Source: Nocardia panacis (GTDB taxonomy: Bacteria > Actinomycetota > Actinomycetes > Mycobacteriales > Mycobacteriaceae). Taken from it: a stretch of 64,000 nucleotides of DNA. Positions 16,481 through 25,070 of the stretch are shown here, one piece after another (within the stretch, counting starts at the first letter, position 1; each line of letters begins with the position of its first letter). The stretch covers positions 248,001-312,000 of the forward strand of contig NZ_QZFU01000045.1 in assembly GCF_003598715.1 (NCBI RefSeq). Direction: 5' to 3'. The notes under the pieces were generated by a model, which was not told the origin of the DNA, did not search any database, and worked only from the letters and a program-made list of their open reading frames with translations. The position numbers and the translations under genes were made by a program.

Positions 16481-19207
16481 GTGAGTGCACCGACGACTGC
16501 CCAGCGTTCCGCCGCCGCATCCGACGGGGAGCGGCCGACCCTGCTGCTGTTGGACGGGCATTCGCTCGCCTACCGCGCCTTCTTCGCGCTACCGGCCGAG
16601 AATTTCAAGACCGTGACCGGCCAGACCACCAACGCGGTCTACGGCTTCACCGCCATGCTCATCAACCTGCTGCGCGATGAGAAGCCCACCCATATCGGCG
16701 CGGCCTTCGACGTCTCGCGCAAGACCTTCCGCACCGAGGCGTACCCGGAGTACAAGGCCAACCGCACTGCCACGCCCGACGAATTCCGCGGTCAGGTGGA
16801 GTTGGCCAAGGAGGTGCTCGGCGCGCTCGGTATCGCGGTCATGGCCATCGACGGATTCGAGGCCGACGACATCATCGCCACGATCACCACGCAGGCGGTG
16901 GCCGAGGGGTTCCGCGTCCTGATCGTCACCGGCGATCGGGACGCCATCCAGTTGGTCAACGAGAACGTGACGGTGCTGTACCCGCGCAAGGGCGTCTCGG
17001 ATCTCACCCGCTTCACCCCCGAGGAGGTCGAGGCCAAATACGGTCTCACCCCGACTCAATACCCGGACTACGCGGCCCTGCGCGGCGACCCCAGCGACAA
17101 TCTGCCGGGCATTCCGGGCGTGGGGGAGAAGACGGCGGCCAAATGGATCCGCGAATACGGCGACCTGAACACCTTGGTGGACAAGGTCGACGAGGTGAAG
17201 GGCAAGGTCGGCGACTCCCTGCGCGCCAATCTGAGCAGCGTGGTGCTCAATCGACAGCTCACCGAGATGGTGCGCGATGTTCCGGTGCCCTACACGCCCG
17301 AGCAGTTGGCCCAGGGCGCGTGGGACAGGGAGAAGATCCACCACCTGTTCGACGATCTGGAGTTCCGCGTCCTGCGCGACCGACTGTTCGAGACCCTGGC
17401 CCCGCCGGAGCCGGAGGCCGAATCGGGCTTCGACATCAGCGGTGCGGCCCTGGTGCCGGGCACCGTGACCGCCTGGTTGGCCGAACATGCGAAACCCGGT
17501 GCGCGGCACGGCGTTTCGGTCGTGGGCACCGGCGCCCCGTCGGATGGCGATGTGCGGGCGATCGCCATCGCCGCCGCCGACGGTGAGAGCGGCTACCTCG
17601 ACGTCACCGGACTCACCCCGGAGGATGAGGCCGCGCTGGGCGCGTGGCTCGCCGATCCCGCGCAACCCAAGGCGCTGCACGAGGCCAAGGCCGCCATGCA
17701 CGCGCTGCGCGGGCGCGGCTGGACGCTGGCGGGCCTGAGCAGCGATACGGCCCTGGCCGCCTACCTGGTCCGCCCCGGCCAGCGCAGCTTCAACCTCGAC
17801 GATCTGTCCCTGCGGTACCTGCATCGCGAACTGCGCGCGGAGACCGACGCCGCACCGCAACTGTCGCTGCTGGACGAGGAGGGCGCGCTCGACGCCGAAC
17901 AGGCGCAGACGGAGATGCTGCGCGCCAAGGCCGTCGCGGATCTGGCCGACGCGCTCGATACCGAGTTGGCCGATATCGAGGCCACCCGCCTGCTCTCGGA
18001 GATGGAACTGCCGCTGCTCGGCGTGCTGGCCACCCTGGAGGAGGCGGGGATCGCGGTCGACACCGACCAGTTGCAGACGCTGCTGCGCCAATTCAGCGAC
18101 CGGGTCGCCGCCGCCGCCGAGGCGGCCTACGGGGTGATCGGCAAGCAGATCAACCTGGGCTCGCCCAAGCAGTTGCAGGTGGTGCTGTTCGACGAGTTGG
18201 AGATGCCGAAGACCAAGCGCACCAAGACCGGCTACACCACCGATGCCGACGCGCTGGAGTCCCTCTTCGAGAAGACCGAGCACCCATTCCTCGAACATCT
18301 GCTCGCGCATCGCGACGCCACCCGGCTCAAGGTCACCGTAGAGGGTCTGCTCAAGTCGGTCGCGCCGGACGGTCGGGTGCACACCACGTTCAATCAGACC
18401 ATCGCGGCCACCGGGCGTTTGTCCTCCACCGAGCCGAATCTGCAGAACATCCCGATCCGCACCGAGACCGGTCGGCTCATTCGCGACACCTTCGTGGTCG
18501 GCCCCGGCTATCAGTCGCTGATGACGGCCGACTACAGCCAGATCGAGATGCGCATCATGGCCCACCTCTCCGGGGACGAGGGCCTGATCGAGGCGTTCAA
18601 CTCGGGGGAGGATCTGCACAGTTTCGTGGCGTCCAAGGCGTTCGATATCCCGATCGCGGAGGTCGGGCCGGAGTTGCGGCGCCGCATCAAGGCCATGTCC
18701 TACGGCCTGGCCTACGGTCTGAGCTCCTACGGCCTTTCGGCCCAGTTGAAGATCAGCACCACCGAGGCCAAGGAGCAGATGGATATCTACTTCGCGCGCT
18801 TCGGCGGCATTCGCGACTACCTGCACGAGGTGGTGGAGCAGGCCCGCAAGGTCGGCTACACCGAGACCCTGTTCGGGCGCCGCCGCTACCTGCCCGATCT
18901 GGATTCCAGCAATCGGCAGCGCCGCGAGGCCGCCGAGCGGATGGCCCTCAATGCCCCGATTCAGGGCACCGCCGCCGACATCATCAAGGTCGCCATGATC
19001 AATGTGCACCGGGCGATCGAGGCGGCGGGTCTGCGCTCGCGCATGCTGTTGCAGATCCACGACGAACTTCTCTTCGAGGTCGCCGGGGGCGAGCGCGAGA
19101 CCCTGGAGGCGCTGGCCCGCGAGCACATGTCCTCGGCCATCGACCTCTCGGTGCCCCTCGAGGTCTCGGTCGGCGTCGGTCGAAGCTGGGACGCCGCGGC
19201 ACACTAG
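16481..19207 (+). CDS. polA: DNA polymerase I
   Basis: Fills gaps in repair and removes Okazaki primers. The 908-residue protein has an N-terminal 5'-3' exonuclease domain (LLLLDGHSLAYRAFF; DGFEADDIIAT; GDPSDNLPGIPGVGEKTA), a middle region with no intact proofreading motifs, as in mycobacterial PolA, and a full polymerase domain: motif A TADYSQIEMRIMA with Asp684, motif B RRRIKAMSYGLAYG, and motif C QIHDELLFEV with Asp861. The GTG at 16481 gives an N-terminus of mycobacterial length; the frame is open to 16412, but that would run through the stem-loop upstream. Synteny with pdtaR and rpsA supports the assignment. Confidence 0.97.
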   Translation: MSAPTTAQRSAAASDGERPTLLLLDGHSLAYRAFFALPAENFKTVTGQTTNAVYGFTAMLINLLRDEKPTHIGAAFDVSRKTFRTEAYPEYKANRTATPDEFRGQVELAKEVLGALGIAVMAIDGFEADDIIATITTQAVAEGFRVLIVTGDRDAIQLVNENVTVLYPRKGVSDLTRFTPEEVEAKYGLTPTQYPDYAALRGDPSDNLPGIPGVGEKTAAKWIREYGDLNTLVDKVDEVKGKVGDSLRANLSSVVLNRQLTEMVRDVPVPYTPEQLAQGAWDREKIHHLFDDLEFRVLRDRLFETLAPPEPEAESGFDISGAALVPGTVTAWLAEHAKPGARHGVSVVGTGAPSDGDVRAIAIAAADGESGYLDVTGLTPEDEAALGAWLADPAQPKALHEAKAAMHALRGRGWTLAGLSSDTALAAYLVRPGQRSFNLDDLSLRYLHRELRAETDAAPQLSLLDEEGALDAEQAQTEMLRAKAVADLADALDTELADIEATRLLSEMELPLLGVLATLEEAGIAVDTDQLQTLLRQFSDRVAAAAEAAYGVIGKQINLGSPKQLQVVLFDELEMPKTKRTKTGYTTDADALESLFEKTEHPFLEHLLAHRDATRLKVTVEGLLKSVAPDGRVHTTFNQTIAATGRLSSTEPNLQNIPIRTETGRLIRDTFVVGPGYQSLMTADYSQIEMRIMAHLSGDEGLIEAFNSGEDLHSFVASKAFDIPIAEVGPELRRRIKAMSYGLAYGLSSYGLSAQLKISTTEAKEQMDIYFARFGGIRDYLHEVVEQARKVGYTETLFGRRRYLPDLDSSNRQRREAAERMALNAPIQGTAADIIKVAMINVHRAIEAAGLRSRMLLQIHDELLFEVAGGERETLEALAREHMSSAIDLSVPLEVSVGVGRSWDAAAH

Positions 19208-19627
19208 CGCCCCAATCCATGCCCTGCGGCTACCGGTTCGATGACGTGCGGCGATGGTACTCGCCGGTAGTGGAATTCGCGGCAAAACGGGCGCGGAATA
19301 TGGTTGCCAAGAGCGTGTTCGATGCCTATTCTCGATGCCGTGCCGAATCCGATCGACCGCCGCAGCGCAGCGCTCCCTGTCGCAGACCGCGACGGTGTCG
19401 GGTCGTTCGCGGCGCTCGCCGAGCCCTCTTTGGCAACGCAGGCTACCGCCGCGGGGCTGGAGGGGCTACTTCCGCGCACCGCATCGGTGGCGCGTCGGCT
19501 AAATCTCGTAGTACCCCGCCGCAGCGGGGTCTGATTCGGACCGGCCCCCTCGCTGCGGGCCGTTGATTGTTGGCTGCTGGTCCCCTCCACCTCCACGCCC
19601 TCGAAAGACTTCTTCGGGAAGACCTAC
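19208..19627. other. Intergenic region after polA with a stem-loop
   Basis: No convincing gene in 420 bases; short frames on both strands have Arg/Ser-rich shadow composition. It contains a perfect 7-bp hairpin ACCCCGC-cgca-GCGGGGT (19513-19530), a possible terminator for polA or leader structure for the next gene, followed by a second imperfect G/C inverted repeat (19541-19561). Confidence 0.5.
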
Positions 19628-20068
19628 GTGCACATGACGATCCTGACACTCGACACAGACAGTTTCCTGGCCGCCGCCCCCAAGGGCCTGCGCGCCGAAT
19701 CCGCGGGCCTCACGCCCACTCAATTCCACGATCGCTACGGCGCGGACTCCGGCCCGATTCGCCTCGGCGACTGGTCACCGGCCCGTACCGGGGGTGCGGA
19801 ATTCACCGCGACCCTGGAATTCGCCGACGGGTTGCGCACCGTCGCGGCCAGCGGTAGCCCGGTCGCGGCGCTCACCTCGGCGCTCTACGACGAGGGCTAT
19901 CCGGTGGAGATCCTCCAGTTCCATCAGCGCCGCACCGCCGACGGCACGGCCACCTTCGTCCAGTGCGAATGCAATGGTCGTCGGGGTTGGGGCGCGGCCA
20001 TGGCCGGAGACAGCGCGGAGTCCACCCTGCGCGCCATGATCGCGGGCGTCAACCGCCTCGGCGGCTGA
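19628..20068 (+). CDS. Free-standing LeuA-type allosteric (dimer) domain protein
   Basis: A 146-residue protein resembling only the C-terminal leucine-sensing domain of 2-isopropylmalate synthase: GSPVAALTSALYDEGYPVEILQFHQ followed by TATFVQCECNGRRGWGAAMAGD and ending STLRAMIAGVNRL, which parallels the family's closing A-x-x-x-A-x-x-S-A-x-N-R. The catalytic TIM barrel is absent and no remnant of one lies upstream. GGGAG at 19617-19621 supports the GTG at 19628 over an ATG two codons later. It may sense leucine or a related amino acid, or regulate a synthase encoded elsewhere; this is inference. Assignment rests on pattern resemblance by eye. Confidence 0.65.
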   Translation: MHMTILTLDTDSFLAAAPKGLRAESAGLTPTQFHDRYGADSGPIRLGDWSPARTGGAEFTATLEFADGLRTVAASGSPVAALTSALYDEGYPVEILQFHQRRTADGTATFVQCECNGRRGWGAAMAGDSAESTLRAMIAGVNRLGG

Positions 20069-20099
20069 GTCGGCGAGGCGCGCCTGCCGAAATAGCAAC

Positions 20100-20130
20100 G
20101 GGCCGTTCACCTTTGACAGGTGAACGGCCC
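20100..20130. terminator. Bidirectional terminator hairpin
   Basis: A perfect 13-bp stem, GGGCCGTTCACCT-ttgac-AGGTGAACGGCCC, lies between the convergent LeuA-domain gene and the thioredoxin gene. Convergent context makes a shared terminator likely. Confidence 0.85.
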
Positions 20131-20138
20131 CGTTCGAA

Positions 20139-20519
20139 CTATGCCCCGGCTTGTTCGGTGGCCGACTGCTCGGCGAGTTGCTTGCGCACCTCGTCCATAT
20201 CGAGGGCCTTCACCTGGGTGACCAGGTCCTCGAGCGCGGCCGGCGGCAGCGCGCCCGGCTGCGCGAAGACGAGCACGCCCTCGCGGAAGGCCATGATGGT
20301 CGGGATGGACTGGATACCGGCGGCGGCGGCCAGGCCCTGTTCGGCCTCGGTGTCCACCTTGCCGTGCACCACGTCGGGATGCTTGTCCGAGGAGGCTTCG
20401 AACGAGGGTGCGAAGCCGCGGCACGGCCCGCACCACTCGGCCCAGAAATCGACGAGTACCACGTCGTTCCCGGTGACTACCTCATCGAAGTTCTGCTGGG
20501 TCAGCGTCTGGGTCGCCAT
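20139..20519 (-). CDS. Thioredoxin
   Basis: Cytosolic dithiol-disulfide oxidoreductase, 126 residues. The active site WCGPC is at 29-33 in the context VLVDFWAEWCGPCRGF, and the cis-proline loop SIPTIMAF follows. The C-terminal 20 residues (MDEVRKQLAEQSATEQAGA) extend past the usual thioredoxin fold as a charged helix. ATG 20519 places the first beta strand normally; the frame is open upstream without homology. It is separated from the next minus-strand gene by 65 bases. Confidence 0.93.
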   Translation of the reverse strand: MATQTLTQQNFDEVVTGNDVVLVDFWAEWCGPCRGFAPSFEASSDKHPDVVHGKVDTEAEQGLAAAAGIQSIPTIMAFREGVLVFAQPGALPPAALEDLVTQVKALDMDEVRKQLAEQSATEQAGA

Positions 20520-20584
20520 GACGTCCTCTCGTATTCGGTGTGCATTGCTGTAACACGCGCGGTGGGGTATATCTTCCACGAGCC

Positions 20585-21106
20585 CTATCGCCCGTGACCC
20601 ACCCGCCACTCGCGGCGCTGGTCACCGTCCCAGCGGCGCACTCCGATCACGGTCGCCGAGTGATCGCGGTCCTGCGCCACGGCGTGCACGGCCTCGCCGA
20701 GTTGCTGAGATGGCACCCGCCTGGCCAGGGTGATGTGCGGGGTCCACGCGTCGGGGTGCAGATTGGTCGGGACGCCGGGGCAGGGCGCGACAATGCCGAA
20801 GATCCGCCGCTGTGCGGCGAGCAGTTGTTCCGATGGCACGATCAGCCGAACCAGAATGGGGTTGCGCGCTCCGAAGACCAGAACACCGCCGAGCCGAATC
20901 GGAAAGGGGCGGAAGGTGTATCGCTCGAGTTCCTGATCGATTCGCGGCCAGATCTGGCGGGCGACGGCGACGGTGATGTGGGGCCGGTGGGTTTCGATGG
21001 TCCGGTCGTTCAGACTGGGAATGCCCGCTTCGGCGAGCAACCGCCACTGCCGCCGTATCTCGGCCTCGGCCGTTTCGTCCACCAGCAATTCGACCGACTG
21101 CACCAT
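20585..21106 (-). CDS. 2'-5' RNA ligase / 2H phosphoesterase family protein
   Basis: A 173-residue member of the 2H superfamily. It has the two diagnostic H-x-T motifs, HITVAVA in the N-terminal half (HRPHITVAVA) and HITLARRV in the C-terminal half (WTPHITLARRV), at the spacing expected for the bilobal fold. Such proteins act on 2',3'-cyclic phosphates or 2'-5' RNA links; the substrate here is unknown. It is divergent from the dehydrogenase gene (93-base gap). Confidence 0.87.
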   Translation of the reverse strand: MVQSVELLVDETAEAEIRRQWRLLAEAGIPSLNDRTIETHRPHITVAVARQIWPRIDQELERYTFRPFPIRLGGVLVFGARNPILVRLIVPSEQLLAAQRRIFGIVAPCPGVPTNLHPDAWTPHITLARRVPSQQLGEAVHAVAQDRDHSATVIGVRRWDGDQRREWRVGHGR

Positions 21107-21199
21107 GATCTCCAGAAATTAGCGGTCCTGGCGGGTCCGCGGGGCGGATCGCGGTGTCCCGACACCGCGGCGCCGGGAGCAGACGGCAGGATATGCGGA

Positions 21200-22276
21200 A
21201 TGCGAGCTGCGACGACTCCGCGTTTGGGCCTGATCGAGGGCGACGGCATCGGTCCGGAGGTGGTGCGTGCCACTCGACTGGTGGTCGATGAGGCGCTGTC
21301 GGCCTCGGGCGTCATGCCGGTGGACTGGGTGCCGCTGCCGATGGGGCTGACCGCCATCGCCGAATGCGGCGCACCGCTGCCCGAATCGACCCTCGCGGCG
21401 CTGGACGGGCTCGACGCGTGGATCCTCGGTCCGCACGACAATGCCGCCTACCCGCCCGAGACGCGGATCGCGCCCGGCGGTGTGATCCGCAAACGCTTCG
21501 ATCTCTACGCCAACATCCGCCCGGCCCGCGCCTTCGAAGGTGTGCGCGCCACCGCATCGGATATCGATCTGGTGCTGGTCCGGGAGAACAGCGAGGGCTT
21601 CTATGCCGATCGCAATATGTTCGCCGGATCGGGGGAGTTCCAGCCGACGGCCGACGTGGCACTGGCCGTCGGCCTGGTGACGCGGGCGGCCACGGAGCGG
21701 ATCGCCCGCGAAGCCTGCCTGCTCGCCGCGACGCGACGCGGTCGAGTCACCATCGTGCACAAGGCCAATGTGCTGCCGATGACGATGGGCTTGTTTCGTG
21801 ACGTCTGTTACGAGGTGGCGCGCGAGTATCCGACGGTGCGGGTCGACGATCTGCACGTGGACGCCGCCGCTGCGCAAATGGTCCGCGCCGCAGCCGAATT
21901 CGATGTGCTGGTGACCGAGAACATGTTCGGCGACATCCTCTCCGACCTGGCCGGTGAACTGGCCGGATCGCTGGGTTTGGCTGCCTCCCTTAATTGTTCG
22001 GCTACCCGCGCCATGGCGCAGGCCGTGCACGGCGCGGCCCCCGCACTGGCCGGACACAATCGGGCCAATCCGGCGGCGCTGCAACTCTCGGCGGCGATGC
22101 TGTTGCACTGGTTGGGAATTCGCGACGGGAACGAGGCGCTGCGGCAGGCGGGTGCGCGCGTCGACCGGGCCGTCGCGGCGACGCTGGCGGCCGGAATCGC
22201 CACCGCCGATCTCGGCGGGCTCGCCTCGACCAGCGAATTCACCGAACAGGTCTGTGCTAGGGTGCACCGCCGGTGA
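21200..22276 (+). CDS. Isocitrate/isopropylmalate-family dehydrogenase
   Basis: NAD(P)-dependent beta-decarboxylating dehydrogenase, 358 residues. It shows the nucleotide/substrate motif IEGDGIGPEV at the start, the metal/substrate motif ENMFGDILSDLAGELAGSLG, and the loop VRENSEGFYADRNMF. The loop carries R-E-N rather than the R-E-L-T-G-G of LeuB, pointing toward an isocitrate, homoisocitrate or tartrate/malate-type substrate rather than 3-isopropylmalate. The ATG at 21200 follows GCAGGA. The long frame extending upstream overlaps the divergent phosphoesterase and was rejected. Substrate is uncertain. Confidence 0.85.
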   Translation: MRAATTPRLGLIEGDGIGPEVVRATRLVVDEALSASGVMPVDWVPLPMGLTAIAECGAPLPESTLAALDGLDAWILGPHDNAAYPPETRIAPGGVIRKRFDLYANIRPARAFEGVRATASDIDLVLVRENSEGFYADRNMFAGSGEFQPTADVALAVGLVTRAATERIAREACLLAATRRGRVTIVHKANVLPMTMGLFRDVCYEVAREYPTVRVDDLHVDAAAAQMVRAAAEFDVLVTENMFGDILSDLAGELAGSLGLAASLNCSATRAMAQAVHGAAPALAGHNRANPAALQLSAAMLLHWLGIRDGNEALRQAGARVDRAVAATLAAGIATADLGGLASTSEFTEQVCARVHRR

Positions 22277-22409
22277 TCGGCGCACCGCCGAGTACGACAC
22301 AGTACGGGGCAATCTTCCGTTAGTGTCACCCGCGGAGCGGCTGGGTCGCTTAGATTGCCAACGGGTGGTGACGCCCTGGTTTCACGTATTCGAACTGTGG
22401 AGGGCTGCT

Positions 22410-23315
22410 GTGTCTGTTCGATCGGTTGTAGGCAGGCGCGCCCTGCAGGCAGTATGCGTGCTCGCCGGCGGCGCGCTGGTGCTGACGGGCTGTACGAAGA
22501 ACACCGAGGACAACGCGCCGACGGCGGCGAAGGTCACGGTGGACAAGGTCGACGCGCTGGCCGCGCAGTTGCCGGACAAGCTGAAGTCCTCGGGCAAGAT
22601 CGTCATCGGCGTCAATACCCCTTACCAGCCCAATGAATACAAGGATCCGAGCGGCAAGATCGTCGGCTTCGACGTCGACATGATGGACGCGGTCGCCGCC
22701 ACCCTCGGCATCAAGGCCGACTATGTGGAATCGGCCTTCGAGAAGATCATTCCCGCCATTCAGGCCGGAACCTACGACGCGGGCATGTCCTCGTTCACCG
22801 ATACCAAGGAGCGCGAGCAGCAGGTGGATTTCACCACCTACTTCAATGTGCGCATCCAGTGGGCGCAGCAGACGGGCAAGCCGGTCGATCCCGACAACGC
22901 CTGCGGCAAGAAGGTCGCCGTGCAGGCCACCACGGTCGAGGACACCGACGAGATCCCGGCCAAGAGCAAGAAGTGCCAGGCCGAGGGCAAGCCGCCGATC
23001 GATAAGAAGGCCTTCGAGGAGCAGAGCGCCGCGACCAACGCCCTGGTGCTCGGCCAGGTCGATGCCATGTCCGCCGATCTGCCGGTGACGGCGTACGCGG
23101 TGCAGCAGGCGGGCGGCAAGATCGAGAACTCGGGCACTGCCTTCGGTTCGGCGCTCTACGGCTGGCCGGTGCCGAAGGGTTCGCCGCTGGCCAAGGTGCT
23201 CCAGGGCGCCGTTCAGCACCTCATCGATACGGGTAAGTACCAGGAGATCTGCAAGAACTGGGGCGTCCAGAGCGGCGCGATCGCCAAGGCCGCCATCAAC
23301 GGGGCCGAGAGCTGA
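22410..23315 (+). CDS. Polar amino-acid ABC transporter, substrate-binding lipoprotein
   Basis: Family 3 solute-binding protein anchored by lipid outside the membrane. The signal ends in lipobox LTGC (Cys28). The mature protein has IVIGVNTPYQPNEYKDPSG, FDVDMMDAVAATLG and DAGMSSFTDTKERE, typical of Glu/Gln/His/Arg-type receptors. GGAGGG at 22399-22404 supports the GTG at 22410. It heads a three-gene importer (receptor, permease, ATPase). The mature domain contains a Lys/Asp-rich loop around DEIPAKSKKC. Ligand not determinable. Confidence 0.9.
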   Translation: MSVRSVVGRRALQAVCVLAGGALVLTGCTKNTEDNAPTAAKVTVDKVDALAAQLPDKLKSSGKIVIGVNTPYQPNEYKDPSGKIVGFDVDMMDAVAATLGIKADYVESAFEKIIPAIQAGTYDAGMSSFTDTKEREQQVDFTTYFNVRIQWAQQTGKPVDPDNACGKKVAVQATTVEDTDEIPAKSKKCQAEGKPPIDKKAFEEQSAATNALVLGQVDAMSADLPVTAYAVQQAGGKIENSGTAFGSALYGWPVPKGSPLAKVLQGAVQHLIDTGKYQEICKNWGVQSGAIAKAAINGAES

Positions 23316-23318
23316 TAA

Positions 23319-24281
23319 ATGCCCGCCTCAGATTCCGCGACCGCGTCCGGCGACACCGGGCGCGGTGGGGAAGCCACCACCTCCGGCGAACCCGTCCCCA
23401 TCAAGGCCATCCCACTGCGTCGACCGGGCCGGTGGGTGGCCGCCGCGATCATCCTCGGATTGGTCGGCCTGTTCGTCTACGGCGCGGCCACCAACCCGGC
23501 CTACAACTGGGACACCTACGGCAAATACCTGTTCGATGAGCGCATCGGGCGCGGCGCGCTGGTCACCCTGGAGTTGACCGTCCTGTCCATGGTGCTGGCC
23601 ATCGCGCTCGGCACGCTGCTCGCGGTCATGCGCCTTTCGCCCAATCCGATCCTGCGCTCGGTCGCCTGGGTCTACCTCTGGATCTTCCGCGGCACACCGG
23701 TTTTCGTGCAGTTGGTGTTCTGGGGCCTGGTGCCCTCGCTCTACAAGACCATCGCCCTCGGTATTCCGTTCGGTCCGCAGTTCGTCCAGTTCGATGTGCA
23801 GCACATGCAGGCCGCCTTCGCCTTCGCGGTCCTGGGCCTGGGCCTCAACGAGGCCGCGTACATGGCCGAGATCGTCCGCGCCGGTATCAATTCCGTCGGC
23901 GAGGGGCAGCGTGAGGCGTCGGTGGCGCTGGGCATGTCCTGGAGTCAAACCATGCGCCGCACGGTGCTGCCGCAGGCCATGCGGGTGATCATCCCGCCCA
24001 CCGGCAATGAGATCATCGGCATGCTCAAGACCACCTCGCTGGTCAGCGCGCTGCCGCTCACCACCGACCTGTACGGGCGGGCCCGCGATATCTACGGCGT
24101 CAATTTCCAGCCGATTCCGCTGCTGCTGGTCACCGCGACCTGGTATTTGGTCATTACCAGCGTGCTCATGGTCGGCCAGTACTACCTGGAACGCCACTAC
24201 TCCCGAGGCGCCAGCCGCCAGTTGACGGCCAAGCAACTCCAGGAACTGGCCGACGCGCAGACGATTGTGAAGGCGAAATGA
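23319..24281 (+). CDS. Polar amino-acid ABC transporter permease
   Basis: A HisM/GlnP-type permease of 320 residues. A 35-residue cytoplasmic tail precedes the first membrane segment (WVAAAIILGLVGLFVYGAA). The family core includes GALVTLELTVLSM, YLWIFRGTPVFVQL, the coupling loop EGQREASVALGMSWSQTMRRTVLPQAMR, and NEIIGMLKTTSLVS. It starts three bases after the receptor stop and overlaps the ATPase gene by four bases. Confidence 0.92.
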   Translation: MPASDSATASGDTGRGGEATTSGEPVPIKAIPLRRPGRWVAAAIILGLVGLFVYGAATNPAYNWDTYGKYLFDERIGRGALVTLELTVLSMVLAIALGTLLAVMRLSPNPILRSVAWVYLWIFRGTPVFVQLVFWGLVPSLYKTIALGIPFGPQFVQFDVQHMQAAFAFAVLGLGLNEAAYMAEIVRAGINSVGEGQREASVALGMSWSQTMRRTVLPQAMRVIIPPTGNEIIGMLKTTSLVSALPLTTDLYGRARDIYGVNFQPIPLLLVTATWYLVITSVLMVGQYYLERHYSRGASRQLTAKQLQELADAQTIVKAK

Positions 24282-25054
24282 GCACCGGCACCGAGAATCC
24301 GATGATCGTCGCGGATCGGGTCTGCAAGAATTTCGGCGCGCTGCAGGTGCTCAAGGGTGTCTCGCTGCAGGTCGCGCGCGGCGAGGTGCTGTGCCTGATC
24401 GGACCTTCCGGTTCGGGCAAGTCCACCTTCCTGCGCTGCATCAATCACCTCGAGCAGGTCAACGCGGGTCGGCTGTATGTCGACGGCGACCTGGTGGGCT
24501 ACCGCGAGCGCAACGGCAAACTCTACGAACTGCATCCGCGCGACGCGGCCAAGCAGCGCCGCGAGATCGGCATGGTGTTCCAGCATTTCAACCTGTTCCC
24601 GCATCGAACCGCGTTGGAGAACGTGATCGAGGCGCCCACGCAGGTCAAGAAGGTGTCCAAGGCGCAGGCCACGGCCAGGGCCAAGGAACTGCTGGATCGA
24701 GTCGGCTTGGCGGAGAAGGCCAATGCCTATCCGGCGCAGTTGTCCGGCGGGCAGCAGCAGCGGGTCGCCATCGCCAGGGCGCTGGCCATGGACCCCAAAC
24801 TGATGCTGTTCGACGAGCCGACCTCGGCCCTGGACCCGGAACTGGTCGGTGAGGTGCTCACCGTCATGCGCGAACTCGCCGAATCCGGGATGACCATGGT
24901 GGTGGTGACCCACGAGATGGGTTTCGCCCGCGAGGTCGCCGATCAGTTGGTGTTCATGGATGGCGGTGTGGTGGTGGAGAGCGGTCCGCCGCGCGATCTG
25001 CTCGCCAATCCCAGCCAGGAGCGGACCAGGGCCTTCCTGTCCCGCCTGCTCTGA
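24278..25054 (+). CDS. Polar amino-acid ABC transporter ATPase, GlnQ type
   Basis: Cytosolic ATPase of the importer, 258 residues. It has Walker A GPSGSGKST, Q-loop MVFQHFNLFPHRT, signature LSGGQQQRVAIARAL, Walker B LMLFDEPTSALDPE and the H-loop VVVTHEMGFA, in canonical order. An ATGA overlap with the permease gene indicates coupled translation. An insertion of about 15 residues (VGYRERNGKLYELHPRD) sits before the Q-loop, as in some actinobacterial members. Confidence 0.93.
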   Translation: MSTGTENPMIVADRVCKNFGALQVLKGVSLQVARGEVLCLIGPSGSGKSTFLRCINHLEQVNAGRLYVDGDLVGYRERNGKLYELHPRDAAKQRREIGMVFQHFNLFPHRTALENVIEAPTQVKKVSKAQATARAKELLDRVGLAEKANAYPAQLSGGQQQRVAIARALAMDPKLMLFDEPTSALDPELVGEVLTVMRELAESGMTMVVVTHEMGFAREVADQLVFMDGGVVVESGPPRDLLANPSQERTRAFLSRLL

Positions 25055-25070
25055 AGGTTAGGGTGGCCGC

